A DNA stretch of 64,000 bases from NCBI GenBank assembly GCA_964036315.1, contig OZ038485.1:95769611-95833610 (forward strand). The letters are read 5' to 3'. The notes under the pieces were generated by a model. The model saw only the letters and a program-made list of their open reading frames with translations. It was not told where the DNA came from and ran no database searches. The translations under genes were made by a program, and so were the position numbers. This document shows positions 46,001-57,872 of this stretch, piece after piece. Within the stretch, counting starts at the first letter, position 1; the number at the start of each line of letters is the position of its first letter. The DNA is from Acanthosepion esculentum. Its lineage: Eukaryota > Mollusca > Cephalopoda > Sepiida > Sepiidae.

Positions 46001-46439
46001 GATACGCCCCCTCTCTACTATAGGTCCATTTCAAAGTTTCCCAACCTGGGAGCCAGCCACAAATCCTTGAAGGAAATTGGAGGAAGGACGGTGCTTTTTT
46101 TAGATTATCTAAAATCAGGGAATTATCCAATTTAAATGAAAATTTTCGTACATATTCATTAATTATTTACTTTTATAATAAATAGTTGTTTTTATTTAAA
46201 AAATCTGAGAAAATGTTGTTCTTTTTGTAATAACCACCAATATTTTCATGACTAAATTTTACTCGAAAAAAATGTTTAAGTTGCAAATTTTTATATTTCC
46301 ATAAAAATTAATCACCAACGTATCTCCGCTGAAAAAAAGTTTTACAAAGATTCCAACACAACACAAACGGAATTGTCTTGTGGAATCTTCCACGTTTGCC
46401 AGTCACCCCTGCATGGTAAATGTACTCTCCCCTGTTGTG

Positions 46440-46672
46440 ATTATCGTGACAATCAAACGCACATACGAAGAAATCGTATGACAAGCATTCATTGGCTAAT
46501 CTACGCAAATCTAGCTCGCTGATTGGTCAGTTCCGACCAATCAGATTGCCTGCACGCGACAAATCTGTTTTCGCGCTCAATACGTTCTGAGCCAGTCACA
46601 TGTTATAGCATCTTATATAAACAAGACACGAGTGGTTCTCTGTCTCTTGAGATTAACGAAGTCAGCAAAGGA
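46440..46672 (+). mobile_element. LTR-like promoter region, plus orientation
   Basis: It contains a paired CCAAT palindrome (GATTGGTCAGTTCCGACCAA near 46521) and TATATAAAC near 46612, the same order as the minus-strand copy at 42930-43385. It directly abuts the truncated 5' end of the Tx1-like LINE. Confidence 0.45.
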
Positions 46673-47984
46673 ATAGAGGTTATGAGATGGTGACAGGGGC
46701 CAAGATCAACCGCGATAAGTCTGTTGGCTTGCGGTTGGGTGCGTGGAAGGGAGTTTCTCTTCCCGGACCTTTCCTCTGGACGGATGGGCCGGTCAAGATT
46801 CTCGGCGTCTGGTTCGGTCCTGATCTTCAGTTGGATATAAATTGGTCGGAGGTGCAAGGGAAGGCCGAGATCGCAATTAATTTGTGGTCTCGGAGGAATC
46901 TTTCCTTAAAGGGGAGGGCGGAAGTATGTATTTTACACATCTACCCGATTCTCCTTTACCGACTCTCTGTGCTTCCACTTCCGTCTGACACTTTACTGGC
47001 GTTAGTGCAGCTCTTGTTCTCCTTCTTGTGAGGAGGCAAGGCTGCCAGAGTCTCTCGGGAGATCTGTTGCCTTCATCTATCTGAAGGCGGTCTAGGTATG
47101 CCTAGCATTGAGATTCGTCAATATATGCTTCGCATCGGATTCCTGGATCGAATGTGTCCCGAACCGGAAGGAAGACGCCGGTAAGAGTTTCCCCATCTCT
47201 GAGAATTGTGCACTCGGTCGAGGAGGAGGCTCACCGTTTACCCAAAGTCGAGTGCTCTTTCTATCGTGAATGCCGTCGTGCCCTGAAACTCCTCTTACGG
47301 GCGTTGGATGGCCTCTCCAACGTCCAGACGTTGTCTCGTAAGGCATTATATCAGGTGTTAGTTAGGGGGGCCGTTCGTGATGATTTGATTGACGAGCTCG
47401 GTCTTACGAAGCAGGAGGCTCGCTCGATATGGCCTTGGGCGCCCGGGTTGAAATGTCTCAATAACAATGAGGCCTCACTCACCTGGCTGGTGATGCGTGG
47501 GGCCCTCTGGGTCGCCAAAAGACTGCGTAGCGGGCTTGGAGAAATATCCAAACTGCCGCCGCTGTAGTGGAGAAGTCGAGACCATTGGTCACGCCTTTTT
47601 TCATTGCACGGTTGTAGCACCGCTGTGCAAGTATGTTGAAGGCCTCATGGTTCGCATGCTGTCTGGGAAGTTCTTTGTCCTTGAGGCCGCTTCTGTTTGT
47701 AACAATGTGGCTCCGCCGTTGACGAGGGCTGAACACGATGTGTTCTTATGCTTGCTAGGTGTTATGAGAGTCGTGATTTGGACGACACGTCAGAAGGGAT
47801 TCTATGGAGACGAGAAGTTTACCTCTTCCCAACTGATCTTGTACTTTACGCATCAGCTTAAAGTTAAGATAGGTCGGAAAGGCGGCGACTCTCTTCATCT
47901 GAATTCAGCAAAAGGTGGGTAAATCTTGTGCGCTTGTGTCGTGTGAAAGGGGCTGACCTGGAATGGCACTTTGATGCCGGTTAG
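46673..47984 (+). pseudogene. Tx1-like (L1-group) LINE, C-terminal half of ORF2
   Basis: Three successive frames carry the part after the catalytic reverse transcriptase core. The first has MVTGAKINRDKSVGLRLG, KILGVWFGPDLQL and LSLKGRAEVC (46687-46940). The second has EEEAHRLPKVECSFYRECRR and SIWPWAPGLKCLNNNEASLT (47215-47480). The third has IGHAFFHCTVVAPLCKYVEG and FLCLLGVMRVVIWTTRQKGF (47585-47810), ending at a TAG near 47982. The sequence is clearly GC-richer than its surroundings, as expected of a fairly recent insertion. Frameshifts lie near 47030-47160 and 47500-47560. The YADD catalytic motif is missing through 5' truncation. Confidence 0.85.
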
Positions 47985-48760
47985 GCATCAGAATATTGCT
48001 TTAGCTGGGTTGAACACGGGCAACCCATCCCAAAATTAGGTTAGCTTAGGTTTTGTTTTTGATTCTTCAGTTTCATTTTCCAGTAAACTTAGCTAGGGTA
48101 TGTATGCTCATTGGCCCCTTTTATTTCTGTCCCTATTTTTCTTTAAGTTTAATTCCCCATCCCCTCCCTCGTTAGGTGGTCAGTGACGTCAGTTTTCTGG
48201 TGGATGCGGGGCGTTTTTCGTTTCGGGTGTGATTTTTCGTATCTGTTGTTGTGTTTTAATGAGTGCATGTCTGTGTGAGTGCTTGGGATGAATGAATGTT
48301 TTTAATTTTTTATAGTCCCGCATTAATTTCGTCTAGTTAACTGATGTTTCTGCCACATTTAGTGATTGTGGTTTTTTATTACTAACACGATTTTGTTTAG
48401 TTTCTTGTAAATAGTTATTTGTTTCATATTGTATTTACTCATTGAGGTTACTTTTTAAAAATTTTAAATTCTTATTTTATTCCCCTCCCCCCACGCACGA
48501 TAAATTGTACATATGGGGTCTAGTTAGTATTTTCATGGAGTCATTGAGGTATTATGGTGGGTGTGGTAAGAAAGGTAAGTAAGAATGTGTTGTTTTGGTG
48601 TAAGAAATATTGTTAGTATGATTGGGTCGGCGTTTGTGGCTAGCTAAGTTTAGAAGTTAAGACAGAAGACCGACCTATTCCCCATTCCCCACTTCGGCCT
48701 TGTGCCACATTTTCTGTTAGACACAGAAATAAATAATCTCTTTTTCTCTGTCTCTTCTTT
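47985..48760 (+). mobile_element. 3' untranslated region of the Tx1-like LINE
   Basis: T- and G-rich noncoding sequence, ending around CTTCGGCCTTGTGCCACATT and an AATAAATAA stretch near 48730. The last 80 bases recur at 41845-41925. Confidence 0.6.
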
Positions 48761-49160
48761 CTCGCGTCTCATTCCTTGCTGCCAAAATGTAACATTCAAG
48801 AACTCCTGTTTTGAACAGGTTGTCAGACGTTAAAGAACGATGCAACATTCACGCAAGTACAACTCTTAAACTCTTCTGAACTCTTTTGGTCCAATAGACA
48901 ATTCCTAACATGCAACAACTCATTCTTCTAAACTACAGTTTAATAATTAATTCTACCCTTATGAGCTCCGGTACAAATATTTCCAAATCTAAGAGACATA
49001 ACTCTATCAAACCTTCAGCTTATATGCTTATTTTTACAGATGCAAATATTTAAGTGCTCTGTATATAATAAACAGTATTAACAACATTTTATATATTAAA
49101 ATATATATATTAAAATAATTATCGGGTTTAGTCCATTTCATAATATATGATGTCATTTGT
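48761..49160. other. No gene recognised
   Basis: AT-rich. A TGTAACATTC start near 48788 could begin an LTR but nothing confirms it. Confidence 0.35.
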
Positions 49161-49164
49161 TTAC

Positions 49165-50640
49165 GTTAAGACAAGGATATGTCTTCTCACCGAAATTATT
49201 CAAACTATACAGTGAGGCGATTCTGTGAAAATTAGAAGTCGTACCAGGATTCATTATTGGTGGAAAAAATCTTAAAAATATAAGATATGCAGATGACATG
49301 TGTTGATAACAGACATGGAAAGGTAACGGCAAGAACACCTTCAGAAGGTAATGAAGGAAAGTGAGAAAAAAGGATTAAACATCAATTGCAAGAGAGAATG
49401 TTATGGTCCAGAATGATGATATTTCATCATTCAAAAATAATGGGTGTTAGCAAAAGGATGAGCCTGTTATGGTCCAGAATGATGATATTTCATCATTCTA
49501 AAAATAACCTTGCCATCGGTGATGATAGAAAAGAAGGACATGTCATAATCCTAACCCTCGTGATTATAAAAACGACTTTTCCACCGCGTGGGGGGACCAT
49601 GTGGCGGAAAGGTCTCTTCACGTGGACCACGTGGAGGGACAAGTAGCAGTACAGAAACACACCTCTCGCCAGCGCTCCGTGAATATCGAATTCCAATCGC
49701 CATCCTCACAAACGAAATTCTCGGAACCAAACGAAGTAAGCGCTGATGTTTAAAGAGACACTGAGAACATTTTTACACAGGACCATACCAATATACTGTA
49801 ATTCACATTACAAAAAGAAAATACAAATTCTTTTTATTTATGTCCGCCACAAAAATAAAATATCAACCGCGTTACAAGCCCAAAATGCAAATTACAAATT
49901 GGAGATACCAAAAATCAAACGATTAAAAAATTTAAATATCTGGGATGTGTTTTAACCGAGGACAGAAAGTAGAACACTGAAATCCGAAGGCGCATTGGGA
50001 TAGCGAAAGATGCATTCCAAAAGCTAAGCTATTAATAAACAGGAAATTTTCGTTAGAAACAAAAAAGAAAAAAAAAGAGTACTGAACTGTTACTTAATAT
50101 TAGTCCACCTATATGGCAGTAAATGCTGGACAATCTCCTCAAAGAGGAAGAAGAGACTTGAAGCAACAGAAATGTGGTTCTACAGAAGGATGTTGAGGAT
50201 ACCATAGACTGAACATGTGAGCAACGACGAAGTTTTAGCGAAAATGGAAACAATAGCGACACTTATATTTAAAATCAGGAAGAGGCATATGAGGAAAGAA
50301 GGATTGGAAAATTTGATACTCACAGGGCAGATTGAAGGCAAGAAGGACAGAGGAAAACAGCACATAACCCACTTAGTAAACTCAAGGAAATAGATGGTGG
50401 AACAAAATAACAGATAACAAAAAATATTAAGAGCTATAAATGATAAGAAATTGTGGAGACCCATGATCGCCTACGCCCGGAAGGGACACGGCACGTTGAA
50501 TATCCAGTTCGGGTGCGGGTTGCCCATAAAACCACCAGTGAACCTTCAACCCACTGGTGTTACTCACTCACGACCGGAAGTGAAGTGAACTCTGACACTT
50601 CTTGTTTGCTTGTTTATTTTGAGAACACGCGGGCGTAGTT
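49165..50640 (+). pseudogene. RTE-type LINE reverse transcriptase relic
   Basis: Pieces of an endonuclease-reverse transcriptase are legible in all three frames. RQGYVFSPKLFKLYSEAIL (about 49168) is followed by LKNIRYADDM (the YADD catalytic motif, about 49270-49300). After interruptions come LQIGDTKIK near 49890, RRIGIAKDAFQKLS near 49990 and KRRLEATEMWFYRRMLR near 50140. It is heavily damaged by stops, frameshifts and three insertions: the two short palindromic inserts at 49401 and 49467, and an LTR-like block at 49541-49876. Confidence 0.75.
49541..49876 (+). mobile_element. LTR-like insertion inside the RTE relic
   Basis: The RTE reading is interrupted from TGTCATAATCCTAACC to GCGTTACA and resumes after it. 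The block starts TG, ends CA and holds a TATAAAA box near 49564, so a solo LTR is likely. A target duplication is not evident. Confidence 0.5.
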
Positions 50641-50779
50641 ACAGACAATTCTCTGGACATACTTATACTTAATATTGCCGCCTATACTGTTTCGTTTTAG
50701 TCGCTAACATTCCCAACGGAAGAAACTGATTTTTGTCGGAATTTTAGAAATGTGGAATTAGCATTATAATGAGCTTTGC

Positions 50780-51120
50780 GATTAGAACAAGCATACACAC
50801 CTTGGTTGTTATAATCACAACCTTTTGGTATTTGCCATCTCCGACAGTCTTCCGATATCTCTCGTACACGGTAACATTCTCAGAATTTTGAACAGAACAA
50901 TTTATTCACTACATCGTAGTAAGTGAGGAATTACCATTACTATATGCCTTTCTTTTCAGACCAGCTTGCTCATCTTGGTTGTAATACTCACAAACCGATC
51001 TCTTTACTTTATCATTACTACATGCCTTCTCATTTTGATCGTTCTTCAGTTAACTGTCGAACTTGGAAACCATCTCAAAATTTTAAACAGAACAATATAT
51101 TCAGTCCACGGTATTAGGTG
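50780..51120 (+). repeat. Foldback-arm repeats, diverged
   Basis: Two or three diverged arm copies in direct orientation: CTTGGTTGTTATAATCACAA, then AATTTTGAACAGAACAATTT, and again near 50965 and 51075. They match the arms of the family at 25090-25590. Confidence 0.55.
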
Positions 51121-51188
51121 ATGACTTATATATACCATATATCAGCATGGTCATAATACTTCTGTTGTACACTCCGATCTTCTTTAGG

Positions 51189-51753
51189 TGTTATCGGGTT
51201 ATCTCCTCTTCGTTTCGTAACCCTTTCAACAGGGGTCTCTCTCTCCCGGGAGTATAAATACGGGCTGACCTTTCGCCTCTTTCTCTTTCTCTTTCTCTTT
51301 CTCTTTCCACGGCTCTTCCCACGGCTTCGCACACGTGCGGCCAAAACTGCCTCTCCTGGGGCCGGCAATCTCGCACATGGTGCGAGGTACTGAAAAACTT
51401 TCTTTAACATATCCAATATGTGAACTCTAATACACAACCAGCGTTTCCCATATTCTGGGAACACGCTAAAACGAAATTCACAACCGTACGGACATTCAAC
51501 ACACACACAAACAACTTTCCATACAGACACTAACGCTTTATTCATGTTTTAAATGATGTATTTGTAAATTCGTGTATCAATCTGTTTGTCATTAATATAT
51601 AATTGTTTTGTATATATATATCTGTCTTGTTCGTTTTATTTTGCTTTCTTTGGACTCCATCATAGTCCAACATTACTATGTAGCGGGACTGGCCAGCAGG
51701 AAGTCTTAGTCAAGAGATTTTATCCTCACATTCACACGGCACGGTCCTCTACA
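51189..51753 (+). mobile_element. Solo LTR, same family as 45550-46000
   Basis: It runs from TGTTATCGGGTTATCTCC to CGGTCCTCTACA, with TATAAATA at 51253, a (CTTTCT)n expansion near 51280-51307, the palindrome GCGTTTCCCA...TGGGAACACGC near 51440-51466 and the shared GGCCAGCAGGAA end. Longer than the other copy (565 versus 451 bases). No matching target duplication was seen. Confidence 0.65.
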
Positions 51754-51767
51754 GTGTCTCTAGGACT

Positions 51768-52235
51768 GGTAACATTCTTGGAATTTTGATCCGAGCCCTT
51801 TATTCAGTTCCACGAGCTAAAAGAGGAATTGTTATTGTTCTTCTTCTTTTTATTATTATCATATGCATTGCTATTAGGACCATTTTGCTTGTTTTAATCA
51901 CAACATTTCGGCTTTTGTAACCTTCGGCCTTCTTTCGTTATTTATGTCGGAATTTTTGAGATGAAGGACTGTCATTATTATATACTTTGCTATTAGGACC
52001 AGAATGTTCATTTTGGTCGTTATAATCGCAACGTTTCGCTCGTTGTACCCTCCGGCCTTCTTTCATTATTTATGTCAGAATGTTTTAAATGAACAACTAT
52101 CATTATTATATGCTTTGCTATTAGGACCAGCATACTCATTTTGGTCGCTATAATCACATTTCAGCAGTTGTACACACCGGCCTTCTTCAGATGTCTGCCT
52201 TCGTACCCCGTAAACTTCTTGGAATTTCGAACGAT
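51768..52235 (+). repeat. Tandem array of foldback arms, about 120-bp period
   Basis: After an inner-arm piece at 51768-51820 (TTGGAATTTTGATCCGAGCC), three direct units follow (about 51850-51965, 51972-52090, 52091-52210). Each reads through GCTATTAGGACCA, then a TATAATC(G/A)CA block, and the TTGTAC...CCGGCCTTCTT block. Confidence 0.7.
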
Positions 52236-53228
52236 GTTTCCCAGAAACACATGACCGAGGGAATTGATGCAACGCGTTATAAAAGACATATTTTCCCTGG
52301 CAGTGGTGAGATCAATCCCTGGATCTGTTAATGCTGAAAATCATATGCTCTCGTTCAGAAACGGACAACCAACTATTAACTGATCCGAGTTATCTCCCCT
52401 AACTGATACAAGTTATCTCCTCTAAGCATGGAAAGCGTAATGGGAATAATATACCCACGTGAATTGAATAAAGTGTTCGGTACTATTTTAACGTTTCTTT
52501 TGTTTCAGATATTATAATGACAGGAAAAAAGTACTGAGATTTTGGTAATTGTGAGATGTTATTTTAGTGTTACTAGTACGACGTAACCCATTACTATTTG
52601 ATGCATCATCATGTCGTCAGCTTTTCAGTGGAGGCGTGTGGCTAGACACCCAGAAAAAGACCTGTCAAAGAGTGAATGAACCTGCATGTAGCGTCAACGG
52701 CCATCTAGCAAAATAGTATAGTATAGGCTCCATAGTTATGTATACACCCACTGCGGTGATGATACAGGGTCACTGGGCGGAGGCTTTCCGGAACAATGGT
52801 CAGGGTGGATGAAACTAACGGTTATGTGTCCGTGACTAAGAGGAACATTCAAGTTGGAGAGCATCAAGTGTGGTCTGAACTGAAGAGGGATAATCTATGC
52901 CAGATCAATTTGCCTAGTATACGCCACGCATGAATGAAAACATCACCGGCTTTCGACTCAGATATGTGGAGGGAACTGGTCAGTTGCTCAGATGAGCAAA
53001 TTATTTCCACAGATTCTTAATAGCAAACTGATCTGTGAACATGCCTTGAGATTTAACCAACCTCACGCTGTTCTAAAAGGTCCCAGCACAAAATGTGTTC
53101 AGAATTTCTTTTTTAGCAGCCAAGAAGGTAAAAACAAAGTAAATAAACATGCATTGAGAAATCAGATTTGCGGCCTGGTTCCGTGTCTAAGAGACACCTG
53201 AATACTAAAGTGTATTTTTTATCATGCA
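52236..53228. other. No gene recognised
   Basis: GC content is higher than elsewhere but no protein similarity or RNA gene could be identified on either strand. Confidence 0.4.
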
Positions 53229-53772
53229 AGGAGGCACGGTGGAGTAATGGATAACGGCTCGGATTGAGGAATCGTAGAGCCGAGTTGGAATTCCAGTCGA
53301 ATCCGTTACATTCACTAACACCCTTGGGAAAGGTGTGAATCCTCTTCTTCTCCCTCCAACTATGGGTAAATAGCAGGACAGACTGGGTTCTATAGTCTTG
53401 GATGGCAACTGGTCTAGGAGAAGGTCAACTCTGAATTCAAAACCATTCGTCGTCTGCACCGGCATCCGGCGGCCTCTTGGTTACTCCTGCTTCTGCGTCT
53501 GTGGAAAATCTGCGGCAAGTAAGGGAGGAATATGCTCTTCCTTGCCGCGGTCCCCACACGCGAGATGTGGGGACCGCGTGTGAAGTTCAAACTCCCTTGT
53601 TACTCCGTTTCAAGAATTCACCGCCGTTGGAATCGGGAATGGCTGTCGCTCGTTTCAGCATTGGCGACGGATCGCCGTGCTTGGTCGGCCTTCGTTCCGG
53701 ACGCGGTGAATTCCTTGGAAGGAGCCGGCTTAACCGATCCAGGGTGAATGCCGCAACATACATACATACATA
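53229..53772 (+). mobile_element. Near full-length tRNA-derived SINE
   Basis: The head carries a tRNA-like promoter: GGCACGGTGGAGTAATGGAT resembles box A, and TTCCAGTCGAATCC (about 53290-53303) resembles box B. A GC-rich body of over 400 bases follows, with a conserved block (CACCCTTGGGAAAGGTGTGA) found in reverse at 8985 and 17250. The tail is a CATA repeat (53756-53772). Length and structure resemble the long tRNA-derived SINEs described from cephalopods. Open frames through it are not proteins. Confidence 0.75.
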
Positions 53773-53829
53773 AGGCGATAATTCCACTGGTACACTGAGA
53801 CCGAAAGAAGATGAGGAAGCGAGGAAAAA

Positions 53830-54290
53830 GGAAAATAAAGGAACAGGATTCATGAAAAAATGGCGATTGATGTTGCACTTAAACTTTTGAAGATTGTAGG
53901 TGACAGGAAAGTAAGAAGCCAGAAGAGAGTTCCATAAGAGATGAACGCGAGAAACTATAAGAATATAACTTACAGTTATATTTAGGTAATTCAAAAGTAA
54001 AACGATAAGACCTAGTTACCAGTCATAGTCACATGTTTAAATTCATGCAGTCGAGGTACCAAGAAGCTAAGCTCATTAGAACAACTGCCATGAAAATATT
54101 TATAGAAAAGACACAGGGAAGCCACATCACGGCGGTACCAAGAAGCTATGCTCATTAGAACAATTGCCATGAAAATATTTATAGAAAAGACACAGGGAAG
54201 CCACATTAGTGCCAGAAATAAAGACACAAAGAGAGGAATTGAGTTAAACAAATATATTAACATAAACAGTAATACAAACATATACAAACG
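53830..54290 (-). mobile_element. CR1-like LINE 3' end, minus orientation, with internal duplication
   Basis: On the minus strand VHLLWNSLLASYFPVTYNLQ, FKCNINRHF and SLCLFYKYFHGSCSNELSFL are the C-terminal end of the same LINE as 2425-3086. A block of about 80 bases is present twice in tandem (about 54046-54124 and 54131-54205), so the FYKYFHG segment occurs twice. Confidence 0.75.
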
Positions 54291-55576
54291 AGAGTGTTAC
54301 AGCAAGAATGTTCGGTCCGATTGTCAGAACTGACTGCTAGAAACTTCTCTCTCTCTCCAAAAGGCAGTACCTGCTCCTATTTATAGCTGAGAGAGTCCAT
54401 GCGTGCGTGGGTAAACTACCATAACAGAAAGTGACTGAATTCTGTAAACAACTCAAATATTAACATTTTTTTTTAAATATTTACATATATCGGTGGATAT
54501 ATGCACATATATTGCTCCAAACGTTATTCTGTTGATATCAATGTTTGTGTAGACACCCTGCTTTTATATAAAAAAAGTGTAAATCACGGTATGCGCATTC
54601 GAGAGATTTAATTTTAAAAAATCACATTTTCTTTTCTTTTTCTTTTTTCTTTTTTAATAAAAACAGGGCGTCTATTCAAATATGGGTATCAGAAAAATAA
54701 CATTTGGATTAGTAGGAAATAATGTCAAATAAAAAACGAACGAAATTACTAAGAACCTAAAGGAACCTGAAGGTCACGTGACAACCAGAAGTTCCCAATA
54801 GACAGAGACAGATGTTATATTCAGCAGTGGCTTGGCGAATGGCATTCGTCGTAAATAAGAAATATAAAAGATATCCCTTGGGCTGTCCCTGTCCCTCTTA
54901 GGTAAGACCTCTTTATTCGTCTTTTCATTTACTGCTTTTTTCTTTCATATGTTTTGAATTTCTCTGTATGGGACAAATTGTGACAAATATGTATATATTG
55001 CATTTTTGTATGATATATTTGTATATTCTAATGGTGTATAGGAAATGTTTTATGGCACATCTCAGTTTTAGAATTGATTTCTTCGAGTTATTCTATCCCT
55101 TCTTTCCGTCGTGTTATGTTAATACATCACGGATAAACTAATGCTTAAAGTAGGCCTTGGAGAGTGGTGAAAACCAAGATATTTATTTCCAACCATTAAG
55201 ACTTTTACTGTCAACTGCGTAAAATATGTAAGGGATTTTGGATTTTTAGTTTTATAAGAGAGATCACGAAGACTTAAATACTATTGATTATGTAGCAGAA
55301 GCTCATATTCGTTTCGTGGTTGTTTCCAAGACATTTTAAAAAAAGAAGAGATTTTGGTCTTTTTTGGTCTTCGGCACCATTGCATTTTTATATATTAGTA
55401 CGAATCATTAGGAGTGTATTAAAAAAATGAGGCTATTTATTACGATATAGAAAATGAATTTGTGTAAAAAATGTTAAATTTTTCTTTAAGTATCATATAT
55501 TATCAAGATGTAAGCAATCATGGCTCTTCCCAACCTCCTTTTTATTTTAATAACTGTAAGTTGTGTATTGTGTAAA
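54291..55576. other. No gene recognised
   Basis: AT-rich DNA with short TC-rich and TTTTCT runs near 54635. No coding similarity. Confidence 0.4.
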
Positions 55577-55724
55577 AAAATACGAACTTTATAAACAAAA
55601 TAGCCAAAGCATGCGGAAAAAATGGCGTCAGTTTATCCTAGATCATTCGATCCTCAGTATAAACTGATACTTTCTTTTTATCCATTATCTTGTGGCCATT
55701 TTGCTTAAAGTTCGTATTTTCTAG
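55577..55724. mobile_element. Foldback MITE, about 148 bp
   Basis: Outer arms AATACGAACTTTATAAACAA (from about 55583) and TTGCTTAAAGTTCGTATTTT (to about 55722) are inverted. An inner pair, CAGTTTAT and ATAAACTG, folds again around TCATTCGATCC. No coding content. Confidence 0.7.
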
Positions 55725-56520
55725 AAAACTTGAACATTTTCCAATATATTTCAGTGTGGCACTATTTAGCTACGGTGGTTAATTGATTAATTAATTAATC
55801 ACAGAAATTAATAACGGGAATTACTTAAAGCGAGAAGAAGATAGGTCGAAAGACATACAGAGCAACATTATTTGTTTTTTTTTGTCTTCAAACAAAGAAT
55901 GGGTAAAAGATTTTTTAAATTATTTCCATTTGTGAAGCAGGATATAATTATTTTTCCTTTCTCGCAGAAAACAGAAAGTTTGTAAGGAAAGACAGATCTC
56001 GGATCTGTCAACATTAATTAATGTCCTGATAAGAGCAACGGTCTTGACCACACGCATAGCTGACACTCGAAAATTCGAATATCGGAAAAAGGGGGTCAAC
56101 AGAATTCGGTTAACAAGAAAGACGGAATTAATCGAATTAGGCGAAACAAAAACATTGATATGAACGGTAAACTGTTCGCGACAGACCTCCGTCGCCAAGA
56201 AGAGGGCATCTGGACAGTTAAAACCAGAAAGACAAAAAGATTTGGTCGTCAAATGAAAAGTTGGAGGTTGACTGTGATCATTAATGATTCGGTCTTCAAG
56301 TTGATTTTGGGTGGCTCAGGATAAGATATGATAAAAAGAATTTTTAATTATGGCAATGTGGGATTCATAAGAATTCTGACCAATAACAGAAAAAATTCCG
56401 AGAAAGATAATTCCTTTTCTTTCTTTTCTTTCCCCTCGGAGTGTCAATGTAAGCTAACACCAGCCTAGCCACACCCACACCGCCAAGAGATCACTTGGCC
56501 CAAAGAGATAGGCAGAGGTG
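55725..56520. other. No gene recognised
   Basis: No recognisable gene or repeat boundary. A 110-codon minus-strand frame (56252-55920) has no known motif. Confidence 0.4.
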
Positions 56521-56524
56521 AAAA

Positions 56525-56765
56525 ATATGATAAAGAAGGAGAAACTTGTTGACGCCCACGAGGAGGTTGGTGTCAGGTACCAATGTGAGGAAGGATAAGC
56601 CTAGGGGGATAATTCTCCTCTGACCTCTCCTCACAGATGAAGATATGAGAAGGAAGGGAATTGTTGTTGCCGCCCCTCGAAGGGATTGGTATGCGGTACC
56701 GGTATGAAGAAGAAGAGTTTTAGGAGGGTAATTCTCCTCCGACCTCTCCTCGCGGAAGAGAACCC
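56525..56765. repeat. Two imperfect tandem units, about 115 bp each
   Basis: The pattern around GGTACCAATGTGAGGAAG, then TAATTCTCCTCTGACCTCTC recurs as GGTACCGGTATGAAGAAG, then TAATTCTCCTCCGACCTCTC. They sit upstream of the TATA-containing LTR-like block and could be its enhancer-like repeats. Confidence 0.65.
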
Positions 56766-56869
56766 CCCTAAACAAAGAGCGATAGATTTCCAAAAATGGA
56801 AAGTGATAAATTTTCCTGTCCGAAAACAATGAAAATCCTTATTGGGGATTTGAAATTATCAAAGAATCC

Positions 56870-57400
56870 AGACCGCGTCTGGCCCCACACCGAGTTTTGG
56901 TCGACGTTCATATAAACGAACGTCCCCGGGCGTTCAAGCAGTTCGTGGAGAGTTGGCAGTTGGCAGTTACGAGTTGAGAGTTAGAGAATAACGCCTCGCA
57001 GCAGGTGACCGCACGAATTTCACGCGTTTCGACTTAGACTTCGAACCAAGAACAAGTTCAGTGAAGTCCGACTTAGATTTTCCACCAAAGCCAGTTTTAA
57101 CAGACGTCGATTGAAGATACCAAAAGCCGTTTATTGAAACACAACTTAAGATACCAAAACTCGCTAAGAAACGCAAAAGTGTCACAATCTATAGACGTGG
57201 GCTGGAAGAGAGAGGCGCACTCCTGTATCCAACAAACAGATAGAAAGTAAATTGTTATTCCTTAACAACATTTGAACTCCTTGAATTGTTCCTTTATTTT
57301 TCTTCTACATTCATTTGTGCAGCATCACCTTTGACCCGGATTCGGCTCGCACTACGGCCTTGCGCCTGATTGATCTCGTCAACCTAAGATCAAATCACAA
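56870..57400 (+). mobile_element. Possible LTR promoter region
   Basis: A CATATAAACG TATA-like box (about 56909) with a nearby palindrome (GAACGTCCCCGGGCGTTC, 56919-56936) and a tract ending near a TTTATTTTTCTTCTACATTC stretch look like a retroelement LTR. No second copy or primer site was found. Confidence 0.35.
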
Positions 57401-57706
57401 CGTGGGTAGGTTGAACCGAGATCAAAGTAGTTGCTTCGGTAACCAGACGTTGGAGGCGAGCTGGGAACGACAAAGCTGATGCCGTATCTAACCAGACATC
57501 AACCGCGACCAAGACAAGAGTTAGAATCTCACATCCGATGCCGTGGTAACCAGCAGGGTTAGAGTGTCACATCTGTCGTCGCGATCAGGACTTCAACGGG
57601 TGTCCCAGGGTTAGACTGACTCACATACGGTGTAGTGATTGCAGGATCACACCACCCACCCGGGGTCAGTGTCACATCAGTGAAATTTTATAGGGAAAAA
57701 GAAAGT

Positions 57707-57872
57707 GTCAGTTTAAACTGACGCCAAAAGATATGGGTTAAATGAAACAAAATGGATTTTTTATTATCCCAATAGTAGACTCGAAGCGAGGGAAAAGATT
57801 TATATTAATTATTAGCTTTTGATTTAATTTAAAAAAAAATCTATATCCTCCTGGCGTTAGTTTAAACTGACA
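57707..57872. mobile_element. Foldback MITE, 166 bp
   Basis: Termini GTCAGTTTAAACTGACGCC and GGCGTTAGTTTAAACTGAC are inverted. Each terminus contains its own palindrome, AGTTTAAACT. It shares the CAGTTTAWACTG core with the element at 55577-55724. Confidence 0.75.

Noticed and set aside
51126..51545. 139-codon minus-strand frame with Arg/Lys-rich repeats
   Set aside because: It lies antisense across a solo LTR; the charged repeat comes from a CTTTCT microsatellite.
53398..53773. GC-rich open frames of 60-100 codons
   Set aside because: They lie inside a tRNA-derived SINE with a CATA tail; the openness follows from GC content.
56491..56829. 112-codon minus-strand frame with an internal repeat
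   Set aside because: The repeat reflects two tandem 115-bp DNA units in an LTR-like region; no protein family matches.
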